Below, in pieces: positions 30,288-39,537 of a stretch of DNA of 42,542 nucleotides (within the stretch, counting starts at the first letter, position 1; each line of letters opens with the position of its first letter). The DNA is taken from NCBI GenBank assembly GCA_002423125.1, contig DIUW01000058.1, forward strand, positions 86,324 to 128,865, written 5' to 3'. Below the pieces are notes generated by a model that worked only from the letters and a program-made list of their open reading frames with translations, was not told where the DNA came from and searched no databases. The stretch comes from Legionellaceae bacterium UBA6148 (GTDB lineage Bacteria > Pseudomonadota > Gammaproteobacteria > Legionellales > Legionellaceae). A program made the translations under genes and the position numbers.

Positions 30288-31378
30288 TGGCAACTGTAAC
30301 GATCGAGTCGGTTAGTAAATCATATGAAAAACAAAACATTCTTCATAATGTTCACCTTAAAATAGAAAAGGGCGAATTTGTCGTCATTGTTGGCCCTTCT
30401 GGATGTGGAAAATCAACGTTATTAAGATTAATCGCGGGTCTTGATGTCGTAGAAGCAGGTTCTATTTTAATTAATGATAAATGTGTGAATCAAACGCCAC
30501 CGTCGTGTCGTGATATTGCCATGGTTTTTCAAAATTATGCACTTTACCCCCATATGACTGTCTATGACAACATGGCTTATGGGCTAAAAATGCGAAAAAT
30601 GAATAAAATAGATATCCGCAAACGCGTTGAATCAGTGGCTAGGATGTTGCATCTCAGTGATTGCATGCAGCGTAAGCCTAGCGCGTTGTCGGGTGGACAA
30701 CGTCAACGCGTAGCAATGGGGCGTGCAATTGTTCGTAAGCCCGCTGTGTTTTTGTTCGATGAGCCCTTATCTAATCTTGATTTTAAATTACGTACAGAAA
30801 TGCGACATGAGATTAAAAAACTTCATCAACAATTGAACGCAACGTGTATTTACGTGACGCATGATCAAACAGAAGCCATGACGATGGCCACACGAGTGGT
30901 TGTATTGAATCAAGGGCAAGTGGAGCAAGTTGGAACGCCAAGAATGGTATATGAACGTCCTGACTCTATGTTCGTTGCTAGTTTTTTTGGACATTACCCA
31001 ATGAATTTTATATCGGGTACACTGGATCGAGCTCGAGATTGTCTTGTATTATGTTCAGGTGTTGAATGGCCGATGCCGCGGATTAAATCAAGCGATGTAT
31101 CACTGGACTCCGTTGTTATTGGCATCCGTCCTGAACATTTAAGGCTTGAATCGACACTGGGTTCTGGTTGTTTTTCAGTCATGGTGAATAGCATTGATGA
31201 CATGGGATCGGATAAATTGGTTCGTGTGATCATTGACAAGACGGATGTAACAATGTCTATTCGAGTTGAGGGATCAACGCTGATACAGGATGATCAATGT
31301 TTTGTGCATGCCGATATGAGCCGAGCAATTGTATTTTGTGCGCAGAGTGGCAAGCGATTAGGAGGATGGGATGCGTAA
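30287..31378 (+). CDS. ugpC: sn-Glycerol 3-phosphate ABC transporter ATPase UgpC
   Basis: A 363-residue ABC ATPase energising the UgpAE permease. Walker A GPSGCGKST (residues 36-44), signature LSGGQRQRVAMGRA (from 134), Walker B FLFDEP (155-160) and the H-loop YVTHDQTEA are all intact. A C-terminal regulatory MalK/UgpC-type domain (about 240-363) contains the VVIGIRPEHLRLE block. One-base overlap with ugpE. Other CUT1-family ATPases look similar; the adjacent permeases decide the call. Confidence 0.93.
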   Translation: MATVTIESVSKSYEKQNILHNVHLKIEKGEFVVIVGPSGCGKSTLLRLIAGLDVVEAGSILINDKCVNQTPPSCRDIAMVFQNYALYPHMTVYDNMAYGLKMRKMNKIDIRKRVESVARMLHLSDCMQRKPSALSGGQRQRVAMGRAIVRKPAVFLFDEPLSNLDFKLRTEMRHEIKKLHQQLNATCIYVTHDQTEAMTMATRVVVLNQGQVEQVGTPRMVYERPDSMFVASFFGHYPMNFISGTLDRARDCLVLCSGVEWPMPRIKSSDVSLDSVVIGIRPEHLRLESTLGSGCFSVMVNSIDDMGSDKLVRVIIDKTDVTMSIRVEGSTLIQDDQCFVHADMSRAIVFCAQSGKRLGGWDA

Positions 31379-32246
31379 GAAAAATCAAGAAATAAAACCC
31401 ATTGATCAACCTGACTATACTTATTGGCAGGCGCTCTATATGGCTTTTTATTCTCGGCGCTTGTTTATTGATGTCGTCAAACGTTGGCGTGGTTTTGGGA
31501 TAGGGTACTTTTTATTGCTTATCTCAGTTGTTTCGATCCCATGGACTATTGATTATACAGAACAGTTTATTCGATATTTTAACGAAGAAATCATCTTTCC
31601 CTTTGAACATATGCCGTTGCTTACGATTCAAAATGGTGAAGCGTCCATTAATAAGCCTATGCCCTATTTTGTTAAAAGTAAAACGGGATCCAATGTTATT
31701 GAAATTGATACGACCGGTCACGTTCAAGCCTTTCCCGAGCAACATCCGACGCTAATGGCGTTGATTACGAACGATAAAATTTATTATCGCGCACCGAAAA
31801 TAGGACTTTTCTCGAAATATTCGTTATCAACAGCAAGCGATAAAATATCAACTCATACATTTAACAAAGGTGATAACGAAGTTTTTTCAGGCCGTGATTG
31901 GATTGCAACCAGTAAGATCGAAATGTTAAAAACGTATGCGGCAGTATTTATTTATCCACTCGTTATGGGGGTGTTTCTTGGTATCTATTCAGTTTATAAC
32001 GTCGTACTTTCCTCGATTGGTCGGTTGATTTCAAGTGTGGTATTAAAATATAAAATTACGTTTAGGGATTCTTTTCGCTTGTCTTGGGTTGCATCAACTG
32101 CGCCACTCATGTTAGTGACCGTGCTGCAATGTTTAGGCTTCAATATGGATGGATCCGCGCCTTATTATGTGGCCTTGGTCGCGTGTTATTTTGCATTTGC
32201 TATCATTGGCGTGAAGCGAGAGAGTCAAACCATGGTGCGTCGGTGA
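31371..32246 (+). CDS. DUF1189 family membrane protein
   Basis: A 291-residue inner-membrane protein matching DUF1189, of unknown function. One transmembrane helix at about residues 43-62 and a cluster of three near the C terminus (about 186-280) bracket a large extracytoplasmic domain (about 65-180) with PFEHMPLLTIQNGEASIN and PEQHPTLMALITND, the typical family pattern. It overlaps ugpC by 8 bp and the following hydrolase by 4 bp (GTGA), which ties it to the glycerol-3-phosphate import operon, perhaps in sensing or lipid handling; that is a guess. Confidence 0.85.
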   Translation: MRKKNQEIKPIDQPDYTYWQALYMAFYSRRLFIDVVKRWRGFGIGYFLLLISVVSIPWTIDYTEQFIRYFNEEIIFPFEHMPLLTIQNGEASINKPMPYFVKSKTGSNVIEIDTTGHVQAFPEQHPTLMALITNDKIYYRAPKIGLFSKYSLSTASDKISTHTFNKGDNEVFSGRDWIATSKIEMLKTYAAVFIYPLVMGVFLGIYSVYNVVLSSIGRLISSVVLKYKITFRDSFRLSWVASTAPLMLVTVLQCLGFNMDGSAPYYVALVACYFAFAIIGVKRESQTMVRR

Positions 32247-33028
32247 ACGATATTATTTACTTTGTTCATGGGAATGGTTTTCCGTCGCCATGTTATCGTC
32301 AATTACTGTCATCGTTTGAGCCTCGATTTGATTGTTACTATATTGATCGAATAGGCCATTCTTTAGATTTCCCAGTCACTGAAAATTGGCACTATTTGGT
32401 GGAAGAGGTCATTTCAAGTATTCAGGCCCAAGCATCGAAACCGGTTATTGCGGTTGGACACTCTTTGGGTGGAGTATTAAGTGTGTTTGCATCAATTGCG
32501 CAACCCGATCTTTTTAAAGCGGTGATATTACTGGATTCTCCATTGCTAGGACGTATGAAATCAATTTTAGTCCGTATATCCAAGGCATTTGGACTCATCG
32601 ATCGTGTGACCCCAGCTTTTAAAACACGGCAACGATGCAGGCATTGGGAAAGACAAGAGCAGGTGATTCACTACCTGCGACGTAGAGCGCTGTTTAAGTC
32701 TTTTTCCGAAGCGTGTTTGCAGGATTACATTGACTATGGAATGATGAAAAATGAACAAGGATATTCGCTCCGGTTTGATCCCGAAATAGAATATCAAATC
32801 TATCGAACGATTCCTGATACTTGTTATAAGAATGAAGGCAAACTACAAACGCCGACAGCGTTAATTTATGGCGATCGCAGCCATTTAATTAAACATAAAG
32901 AAGTGCATTACATGGAAAAAAAATATGGTATTACCTGCTCTAAAATTCCTGGTAGCCATATGTTTCCAATGGAATATCCCGATATTTGTGCGAGAGCAGT
33001 GATGGATATGATTGATAAAATAATGTGA
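32243..33028 (+). CDS. Alpha/beta hydrolase (lipase/esterase-like)
   Basis: A 261-residue cytoplasmic alpha/beta-hydrolase fold enzyme. GTG 32243 is chosen: it overlaps the DUF1189 stop, and upstream residues in the open frame do not look like a hydrolase start. Visible features are the oxyanion HGNG loop (about residue 10), the nucleophile elbow GHSLGG (about 72-77), a helical lid and the catalytic His in GSHMFPMEYP near 244, with an Asp in YGDRSH as the likely acid. The substrate is unknown; position in the ugp series suggests action on glycerol (phospho)esters, by inference only. Confidence 0.85.
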   Translation: MNDIIYFVHGNGFPSPCYRQLLSSFEPRFDCYYIDRIGHSLDFPVTENWHYLVEEVISSIQAQASKPVIAVGHSLGGVLSVFASIAQPDLFKAVILLDSPLLGRMKSILVRISKAFGLIDRVTPAFKTRQRCRHWERQEQVIHYLRRRALFKSFSEACLQDYIDYGMMKNEQGYSLRFDPEIEYQIYRTIPDTCYKNEGKLQTPTALIYGDRSHLIKHKEVHYMEKKYGITCSKIPGSHMFPMEYPDICARAVMDMIDKIM

Positions 33029-33079
33029 CGCTCAACTTTCAGAACAGAGTGAGTGTACTAGGCCTAAGGAGAGAGACTC

Positions 33080-35485
33080 ATGTTACTCACTGTATTGTTA
33101 TGCATAATGGGATTTTTATTAATCAAACAAGCCGCGGTGCAGGTATGGGCAATTGTCGTTGGAATGATTGCGATATCAAGCCTGCATTATGGCGCACCAG
33201 GGTTAGTGTTTAAAATAGCGGTGTGGACGGGATTTGTATTTCTGGCTCTGGCATCGATTAAACCACTTCGTGAACGATTTATCTCAACAGCAATAATGCA
33301 CCGAATGCGCCGCGTGATGCCATCAATGTCTCAAACCGAACGTGTTGCTTTGGAGGCAGGTACGGTGGGCTGGGATGCCGAGTTGTTTAGTGGATCCCCT
33401 GATTTTGAGTCATTATTGGCAAACCAAGCCGTTGTACTCACAGAGGAGGAGCAAGCTTTTTTGGATGGTCCCGTGACGACATTATGCCGAATGTTGGACG
33501 ATTGGGATATTACGCATAATCATACTGATTTACCTGCAGAAGTCTGGGCTTATATCAAAGAAAACGGCTTTTTAGGAATGATTATTCCAAAACAGTATGG
33601 TGGTCTTCACTTATCTGCCACCGCTCAAACCGTTGTGTTAATCAAGCTATACGGTCGATCAGTCAGTGCAGCGACAACCGTTTCTGTACCGAACTCCTTG
33701 GGACCAGCGGAGTTGCTATTAAAATATGGTACGGAAGCGCAAAAAAATTATTATCTTCCTCGTTTGGCAAAAGGGATTGATATACCTTGTTTTGCGCTGA
33801 CTGGCCCGAATGCAGGTTCCGATGCAGCTTCAATTCCTGATATCGGTATCGTCTGTCGAGAGACGGTTGATGGTCAGGACGTATTAGGTATTCGACTCAA
33901 CTGGGACAAACGGTATATTACATTGTGCCCCGTTGCAACCTTGATTGGCTTGGCTTTCCGCTTGTTTGATCCTGATCATTTATTGGGTAAAGGGACTGAC
34001 ATTGGAATTACGTGCGCATTAATTCCAGCAGACACTTCAGGGATTACGAAAGGAAGACGACATTTCCCCCTTAATACCGCTTTTTTAAATGGTCCTACGC
34101 AGGGTAAAGATGTATTTATACCCATGGATTGCTTAATCGGAGGTGTTGAAATGGCGGGCCACGGTTGGCGAATGCTGATGGAATGCCTCAGTGCAGGCCG
34201 TGCTATATCGTTACCATCAAGTGCCGCAGGTGGTGCGCAAGCGGCTGCACTCGCAAGCGGTGCTTATGCACGCGTTCGTAAGCAATTTAATATGCCTATT
34301 GGTAAGTTCGAAGGAATAGAGGAGCCCTTGGCGCGTATTGCAGGCAATACCTATATGATTGATGCGGCATTAATGATGACTGTTGCTGCGATTGATCAGG
34401 GGGAAAAACCTTCTGTTGCAGGCGCAATTTTAAAATATCATACAACAGAACGCGCTCGTCAAATTGCTATCGATGCAATGGATATCCACGGTGGGAAAGG
34501 AATTTGCTTGGGGCCTAATAATTATCTCGGTAGAGGTTATCAAAGCGCTCCTATTAGCATCACCGTTGAAGGTGCTAACATTTTGACGCGCAGCCTTATT
34601 ATTTTTGGACAAGGTGCCATTCGATGCCATCCCTACGTGTATCAAGAAATGAAAAGCATTGCAGATAATAATGTATCCGCATTTGATAGTGCTTTTTGGT
34701 CACATGCGGGGTTCATCTTATCGAATCTATTACAATCAATCGTCTTTTCATTTACCGGAGCACGATTAAGCCATGCCCCCAAAGGTGCGATGCATCGATA
34801 CTACCAAGTCATTCATCGTTATAGCAGTAACTTGGCATTTTTGACCGATTTTTCAATGTTAACGCTGGGAGCAGGCCTTAAACGTCGGGAAAAAATTTCG
34901 GCTCGTTTAGGTGATGTACTCAGTCATTTGTATCTAGTCTCGGCTGTCCTGCAACGCTTTCATCAGAATGGATCGCCTGATGCCGATAAGCCCATTGTAG
35001 ATTGGTGTTGTCAGGAATTGTTTTATATGTGCGAACAGGCGATATCGGGTGTAATTGCGAATTTTCCTATTCGATGGGCAAGAATGATTTTGAAATTAGT
35101 TATACAACCCTTTGGTCCTCATCGTAAACCGCCGAGTGATTCGCTTGGGCAAGCCGTTGCCAAATTACTAATGGAGCCCAACAAAGCACGATCGAGGTTA
35201 ACGCGGCATGTTTTTTCGGAAGCTATCAGTACATGTCCCTTAGGCCAATTAGAGTCGACGTTTCATGAAATATGCGCCATTGCACCATTGGAACAACGAG
35301 TTGCTGAAGCGGTTAAAGAAGGATCGATTTCTACACTGACGTTGTTGTTACAGATTGAAGAAGCTAAACTTTGTGGTGTACTCACGCCCGCAGAGGCTGA
35401 TCAATTGCGCAAAGCAGAAGTAGCAAGACAACACGTCATCGCAGTGGATGATTTTGACGATAGTGAACTACGACGAAATATTTGA
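33080..35485 (+). CDS. fadE: Acyl-CoA dehydrogenase FadE
   Basis: An 801-residue FAD enzyme for the first step of fatty-acid beta-oxidation, near the length of E. coli FadE (814). Residues 1-70 carry two hydrophobic segments, then the acyl-CoA dehydrogenase core (about 130-540) with ENGFLGMIIPKQYGGLHLS, the flavin-contacting FALTGPNAGSDAAS and IDAMDIHGGKGICLGPNNYL, and the C-terminal DUF1974 domain that defines this subfamily (about 545-790). An AAGGAGAG Shine-Dalgarno precedes ATG 33080. Only 51 bp separate it from the hydrolase gene, so it may share the ugp transcript, which would group lipid-related functions. Confidence 0.96.
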   Translation: MLLTVLLCIMGFLLIKQAAVQVWAIVVGMIAISSLHYGAPGLVFKIAVWTGFVFLALASIKPLRERFISTAIMHRMRRVMPSMSQTERVALEAGTVGWDAELFSGSPDFESLLANQAVVLTEEEQAFLDGPVTTLCRMLDDWDITHNHTDLPAEVWAYIKENGFLGMIIPKQYGGLHLSATAQTVVLIKLYGRSVSAATTVSVPNSLGPAELLLKYGTEAQKNYYLPRLAKGIDIPCFALTGPNAGSDAASIPDIGIVCRETVDGQDVLGIRLNWDKRYITLCPVATLIGLAFRLFDPDHLLGKGTDIGITCALIPADTSGITKGRRHFPLNTAFLNGPTQGKDVFIPMDCLIGGVEMAGHGWRMLMECLSAGRAISLPSSAAGGAQAAALASGAYARVRKQFNMPIGKFEGIEEPLARIAGNTYMIDAALMMTVAAIDQGEKPSVAGAILKYHTTERARQIAIDAMDIHGGKGICLGPNNYLGRGYQSAPISITVEGANILTRSLIIFGQGAIRCHPYVYQEMKSIADNNVSAFDSAFWSHAGFILSNLLQSIVFSFTGARLSHAPKGAMHRYYQVIHRYSSNLAFLTDFSMLTLGAGLKRREKISARLGDVLSHLYLVSAVLQRFHQNGSPDADKPIVDWCCQELFYMCEQAISGVIANFPIRWARMILKLVIQPFGPHRKPPSDSLGQAVAKLLMEPNKARSRLTRHVFSEAISTCPLGQLESTFHEICAIAPLEQRVAEAVKEGSISTLTLLLQIEEAKLCGVLTPAEADQLRKAEVARQHVIAVDDFDDSELRRNI

Positions 35486-35505
35486 TAATATTTCATTGTT
35501 TTTAG

Positions 35506-35534
35506 TTGACCTCTCTATTGAGTCCGAGTATCAT
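35506..35534 (+). promoter_or_regulatory. Sigma-70 promoter of the Pro-Arg-His-Leu tRNA operon
   Basis: TTGACC (35506-35511) and TATCAT (35529-35534) are separated by exactly 17 bp, 27 bp before the first tRNA. This is the strongest promoter-like sequence I found in the window. Confidence 0.7.
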
Positions 35535-35561
35535 TCGTTGTCTGTCATTGTGACAAATTAA

Positions 35562-35638
35562 CGGGGTGTAGCGCAGCCTGGTAGCGCGCCTGCTTTGGGA
35601 GCAGGATGTCGGGAGTTCGAATCTCTCCACCCCGACCA
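35562..35638 (+). tRNA. tRNA-Pro (anticodon UGG)
   Basis: A 77-nt tRNA with encoded CCA. Acceptor CGGGGTG pairs with CACCCCG; the anticodon loop is TTTGGGA inside a CCTGC/GCAGG stem; the T loop TTCGAAT is normal. First of four clustered tRNAs. Confidence 0.97.
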
Positions 35639-35646
35639 ATTTTTAT

Positions 35647-35723
35647 GTGCCCGTAGCTCATCTGGATAGAGCATCGGCCTTCTAAGCCGAGGGTAGCAGG
35701 TTCGAGTCCTGCCGGGCACACCA
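35647..35723 (+). tRNA. tRNA-Arg (anticodon UCU)
   Basis: A 77-nt tRNA with encoded CCA. Acceptor GTGCCCG pairs with CGGGCAC; the anticodon loop CTTCTAA gives UCU, reading AGA/AGG codons. T loop TTCGAGT. Eight bases after tRNA-Pro. Confidence 0.97.
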
Positions 35724-35762
35724 TGTGCACCGAGCAGATAAAGTTATACTATGTTAATTTAT

Positions 35763-35839
35763 GGTGGGCGTAGCTCAGTTGGTAGAGCCCCGGGTTGTGA
35801 TCCCGGTTGTCGTGGGTTCGAGTCCCATCGTTCACCCCA
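35763..35839 (+). tRNA. tRNA-His (anticodon GUG)
   Basis: The anticodon loop TTGTGAT gives GUG. The gene encodes the extra G(-1) at 35763, opposite C73 (35836), the identity pair for HisRS. The acceptor stem GTGGGCG/CGTTCAC contains two G-U pairs. CCA is encoded. Confidence 0.96.
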
Positions 35840-35906
35840 GTATGTCGAAAATACATAATTTTTGGTCTTTACATGGCACTACTATTGTTAAATAATTTCA
35901 CCTGTT

Positions 35907-35992
<86 letters not shown>

Positions 35993-36030
35993 AATTATAA
36001 AGAGATCCCGCTAGCGGATCCTTTGCACTT

Positions 36031-36061
36031 AAATTCGGCAGTCAAATTGACTGCCGAATTT
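36031..36061. terminator. 31-bp perfect palindrome after the tRNA operon, possible terminator
   Basis: AAATTCGGCAGTCAA and TTGACTGCCGAATTT are exact complements around one central base; a folded stem of 14 bp with a 3-nt loop is possible. It lies between tRNA-Leu and tig and ends in ATTTATA rather than a long T run, so it is a weak terminator candidate for the tRNA transcript. A regulatory or repeat origin cannot be excluded. Confidence 0.5.
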
Positions 36062-36155
36062 ATACCGCGCGCGGCCACAATCCTAAGTTTTTTGGCGACG
36101 CTCAGTATAAATTATATCATCAAACTTAAAATTCAATTTCAAGAGGTAATCACAT

Positions 36156-37472
36156 ATGCAAGTTTCTGTTGAGACATTGGACGGTTTGGAACGCAAACTC
36201 ATCGTTTCACTTCCTGCTGCAAAATTAGACGAGGAAGTCGATGTGCGTATTAAAAAGCTTGCGCGTACGACTAAGATGAATGGGTTTAGGCCAGGAAAAG
36301 CGCCGATGAGCGAGGTTGTCAAACGCTATTCAGATGATGTTCGCCTCGATGCTGCAAAAGAGCTTGTGCAATCGACCTTATATGATGCTATTGCGGGTCA
36401 GGAGTTAACTCCTGCTGGTTATCCAAGTATTGATATTCTTGAGATTGAAGCAGGTAAAGATTTAAAATATTCTGCTCAATTTGAAGTGTACCCTGTTGTT
36501 GAAATACATGAATTAGATAATGTTGATATTGAAATTGTCCAATCTAAAGTTAAAGCGGCTGATGTGGACAAAATGATTCAAGATCTTCGAAAACAAAATC
36601 AAAATTTTGTACCAGTCGATCGAGCTGTTGCTGAAGGAGACCGTGTGACCTTTGACTTTGAAGGATTTGTCGACGGTGAAGCATTTGACGGTGGCAGCGC
36701 AGAGGATTATGTTCTTGTTATTGGATCGAACTCAATGATACCTGGCTTTGAAACAGGAATGATTGGCGCTGAAATCGGTAAACCTTTTGAAATCAATGTG
36801 ACATTCCCGACTGATTATAACCATTCGCCTCTTGCTGGCAAGGAGTCGGTCTTTAAAATAACAGTCAATGTTATAGAAGAAGGTCAACTGCCAGAGCTTG
36901 ATGATGAATTTGTTGAAAAATTCGGAATTAAAGAAGGTGGTATTGATGCGTTAAAAAAAGACATCGAAGATAATATGACACGAATGCTGGAGCGTCAGGT
37001 TAGCTCTATGAATCGAGAAACAATATTTTCTAAATTGCTTGAAAAAAATACAGTGGCGCTACCAAAAGTATTAGTTGATAATGAAATTGAAGATTTGAAT
37101 CATGAAATGTTTCACCGAGTATATGGTGCTAAACATACTGAAAACGAAAAAATCCCCAATTTCCCTCGTGAGTTGTTTGAGGAGCAAGCAAAACGCCGTG
37201 TTCAACTCGGATTAGTGTTTTCTGAGTATGTTAAAAAGCATGAAATGGTAGTTGATAAGGCACGGATTGATGCTATGATTGATAAAATGTCTGGTGCATA
37301 TGAAAATGCTGACGAACTGCGCAAGCACTATCACAGCAACAAAAAACAAATGGAACAACTTGAAGGGCTTGTTATGGAAGAAATGGTTGCTGATAAGATT
37401 CTTTCCACAATGAACGTCAAAGAAAAAGAAATGGATTATGATTCAGTCGTCAATCCTAAAAAGGAAAATTAA
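36156..37472 (+). CDS. tig: Trigger factor (ribosome-associated peptidyl-prolyl isomerase)
   Basis: A 438-residue chaperone docking at the ribosomal tunnel exit. The N-terminal ribosome-binding domain (about 1-115) contains the signature NGFRPGKAP (about 43-51; consensus GFRxGKxP), the FKBP-type isomerase domain (about 160-245) reads VTFDFEGFVDGEAFDGGSAE, and the helical C-terminal substrate domain is complete. AGAGG precedes ATG 36156. It opens the tig-clpP-clpX-lon-hupB series, a conserved gammaproteobacterial order; clpP follows after 23 bp. Confidence 0.97.
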   Translation: MQVSVETLDGLERKLIVSLPAAKLDEEVDVRIKKLARTTKMNGFRPGKAPMSEVVKRYSDDVRLDAAKELVQSTLYDAIAGQELTPAGYPSIDILEIEAGKDLKYSAQFEVYPVVEIHELDNVDIEIVQSKVKAADVDKMIQDLRKQNQNFVPVDRAVAEGDRVTFDFEGFVDGEAFDGGSAEDYVLVIGSNSMIPGFETGMIGAEIGKPFEINVTFPTDYNHSPLAGKESVFKITVNVIEEGQLPELDDEFVEKFGIKEGGIDALKKDIEDNMTRMLERQVSSMNRETIFSKLLEKNTVALPKVLVDNEIEDLNHEMFHRVYGAKHTENEKIPNFPRELFEEQAKRRVQLGLVFSEYVKKHEMVVDKARIDAMIDKMSGAYENADELRKHYHSNKKQMEQLEGLVMEEMVADKILSTMNVKEKEMDYDSVVNPKKEN

Positions 37473-37495
37473 GATCGAATAAAGGAGAGTAAAGC

Positions 37496-38152
37496 ATGAC
37501 TGGATATTCTGACAATGTAATACGAAGTGCTAGCGGTCTTGTTCCTATGGTGATTGAACAAACCTCTAGAGGGGAGCGTTCATACGATATATATTCACGT
37601 CTTTTAAAAGAGCGAATTATATTTCTCTTGGGTGAAGTGGAAGACCACATGGCAAACCTTGTGGTTGCACAATTATTATTTTTGGAATCAGAAAATCCAG
37701 AGAAGGATATTTCGCTTTACATTAACTCCCCAGGAGGGGTTGTTACTGCGGGACTTGCGATCTATGACACTATTCAATTTATCAAGCCGGATGTGAGCAC
37801 GTTATGTATCGGTCAGGCAGCAAGCGCTGCGGCGCTTTTGCTGTGCGCTGGTGCTGCAGGCAAGCGATTTTGCCTGCCTAATTCACGAGTGATGATTCAC
37901 CAACCGTTAGGTGGCTATCGCGGTCAAGCGACGGATATTGAAATTCATGCCCGCGAAACCTTGGCTGTTAGAGAGCGTTTGAATTGTATTATGGGTAAAC
38001 ATACAAATAAAACGCCAGAGCAAATCATGCGTGATACCGAGCGAGACAACTTTATGAGCGCCACACAGGCCGTTGAGTACGGCCTAATCGATAAGGTGCT
38101 GTCTGAACGTGATATGTTGAGTGATGAAAAGAAATCGTCAGGTGACTTGTAA
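37496..38152 (+). CDS. clpP: ATP-dependent Clp protease proteolytic subunit
   Basis: A 218-residue serine peptidase forming the tetradecameric ClpP barrel that degrades substrates unfolded by ClpX. The catalytic triad is visible: Ser110 in GQAASAAALLL, His135 in MIHQPLGG and Asp184 in TERDNFMSA. The GYRGQATDIEIHARE segment follows His135. AAAGGAGAG precedes the start. A short N-terminal propeptide is probably removed autocatalytically, as in E. coli. Confidence 0.97.
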   Translation: MTGYSDNVIRSASGLVPMVIEQTSRGERSYDIYSRLLKERIIFLLGEVEDHMANLVVAQLLFLESENPEKDISLYINSPGGVVTAGLAIYDTIQFIKPDVSTLCIGQAASAAALLLCAGAAGKRFCLPNSRVMIHQPLGGYRGQATDIEIHARETLAVRERLNCIMGKHTNKTPEQIMRDTERDNFMSATQAVEYGLIDKVLSERDMLSDEKKSSGDL

Positions 38153-38171
38153 TCTTCTAAATTGACCCTAT

Positions 38172-38197
38172 GTATCCACTTAATGATAAGTGGATAC
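38172..38197 (+). other. Intercistronic hairpin between clpP and clpX
   Basis: GTATCCACTTA and TAAGTGGATAC form a perfect 11-bp stem with a 4-base loop ATGA. No T run follows, so it more likely stabilises or processes the message, changing the ratio of ClpP to ClpX, than terminates it. Confidence 0.5.
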
Positions 38198-38226
38198 GGT
38201 TGCGTTAACGAAAAAGAGGAGTGATG

Positions 38227-39501
38227 ATGACTAAAGTCATTGATGGGGGACGCGGTAAAGTTTTGTATTGCTCCTTTTGTGGTAAAAGCCAAAACGAAGT
38301 CAAAAAATTAATTGCTGGTCCTTCTGTTTTTGTATGTGACGAGTGCGTTGAACTATGTAACGATATCATTCGTGAAGAAAAAGTGGACGTGAAGGAAGCA
38401 TCAGATGCACGCCTACCCTCACCAAAAGAAATTTCAACGTTTTTAGACGAATATGTCATCGGACAAACACATGCAAAAAAAGTGTTGTCAGTTGCTGTAT
38501 ATAATCATTACAAACGCTTACATCATAAGACCGATAATTCTGTTGAGCTTGGTAAAAGCAACGTATTGCTGATTGGTCCAACTGGAAGCGGAAAGACATT
38601 GTTAGCACAAACGCTTGCTAGGCTTTTAAATGTGCCCTTTACTATGGCTGATGCAACGACACTCACTGAAGCAGGTTACGTTGGTGAAGATGTTGAAAAT
38701 ATCATTCAAAAGCTACTACAGCAATGTGATTATGATGTCGATAAAGCGCAGAATGGTATTGTTTACATCGATGAGATTGATAAAATTTCACGTAAATCAG
38801 ATAACCCTTCTATTACTCGGGATGTTTCTGGTGAAGGTGTGCAGCAAGCATTATTAAAATTGATTGAAGGCACAATTGCTTCTATTCCACCCCAAGGTGG
38901 TCGTAAGCATCCTCAGCAAGAATTTGTGCAGGTTGACACATCAAACATACTGTTTATTTGTGGCGGTGCTTTTTCTGGTTTAGATAAAGTCATTCGTGGC
39001 CGAAATGATCAATCAGGTATTGGATTTTCAGCTTCACTCAAGAATAAAAAAGATCCTGCTAACTTAGAAAAAACGATGGCGTCACTCGAGTCAGAAGACT
39101 TAGTTAAATACGGGTTAATTCCTGAATTCGTAGGACGTCTTCCCGTTTTAGCCGTTTTAAATGATTTGAATGAAGATGCCTTAGTCGATATTTTAACTCG
39201 GCCGAAGAACGCTTTAACTAAACAGTTTCATGCTTTATTTAAAATGGAAGGAGTTGAGCTTGAATTCCAGGACGAAGCATTACGTACAATAGCTAAGCAA
39301 GCAATGTCAAGAAAAATGGGTGCGCGTGGTTTGAGATCCATACTGGAAGGTATTCTTCTTGATACGATGTATGAACTTCCTTCAATTCAAGATGTAGAAA
39401 AAGTCATTATTGACCAAAATACATTGAATAGTGGAGGTAAACCTATATTGGTTTATAAGGAAGAGGACGAAAAAATTGCTGCTGCGGGAGGCGGTGACTG
39501 A
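38227..39501 (+). CDS. clpX: ATP-dependent Clp protease ATP-binding subunit ClpX
   Basis: A 424-residue AAA+ unfoldase that recognises tagged proteins (for example SsrA) and feeds ClpP. The N-terminal zinc-binding domain reads YCSFCGKS and VCDECVELC (about residues 14-43), the Walker A is GPTGSGKT (about 118-125), Walker B IVYIDEIDK follows near 180 and sensor II is in the KMGARGLRSILE segment. The start is ambiguous: ATG 38227 suits the spacing to GAGGA best, ATG 38224 and GTG 38221 are alternatives. A standard member of the tig-clpP-clpX-lon block. Confidence 0.97.
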   Translation: MTKVIDGGRGKVLYCSFCGKSQNEVKKLIAGPSVFVCDECVELCNDIIREEKVDVKEASDARLPSPKEISTFLDEYVIGQTHAKKVLSVAVYNHYKRLHHKTDNSVELGKSNVLLIGPTGSGKTLLAQTLARLLNVPFTMADATTLTEAGYVGEDVENIIQKLLQQCDYDVDKAQNGIVYIDEIDKISRKSDNPSITRDVSGEGVQQALLKLIEGTIASIPPQGGRKHPQQEFVQVDTSNILFICGGAFSGLDKVIRGRNDQSGIGFSASLKNKKDPANLEKTMASLESEDLVKYGLIPEFVGRLPVLAVLNDLNEDALVDILTRPKNALTKQFHALFKMEGVELEFQDEALRTIAKQAMSRKMGARGLRSILEGILLDTMYELPSIQDVEKVIIDQNTLNSGGKPILVYKEEDEKIAAAGGGD

Positions 39502-39537
39502 CCTTCATACGCGAACTTGTTTATAAAGGGATTAATC

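Noticed and set aside
32084..32242. Extended start for the alpha/beta hydrolase
   Set aside because: It would overlap DUF1189 by 160 bp and adds residues unrelated to the hydrolase fold; GTG 32243 with the stop overlap is simpler.
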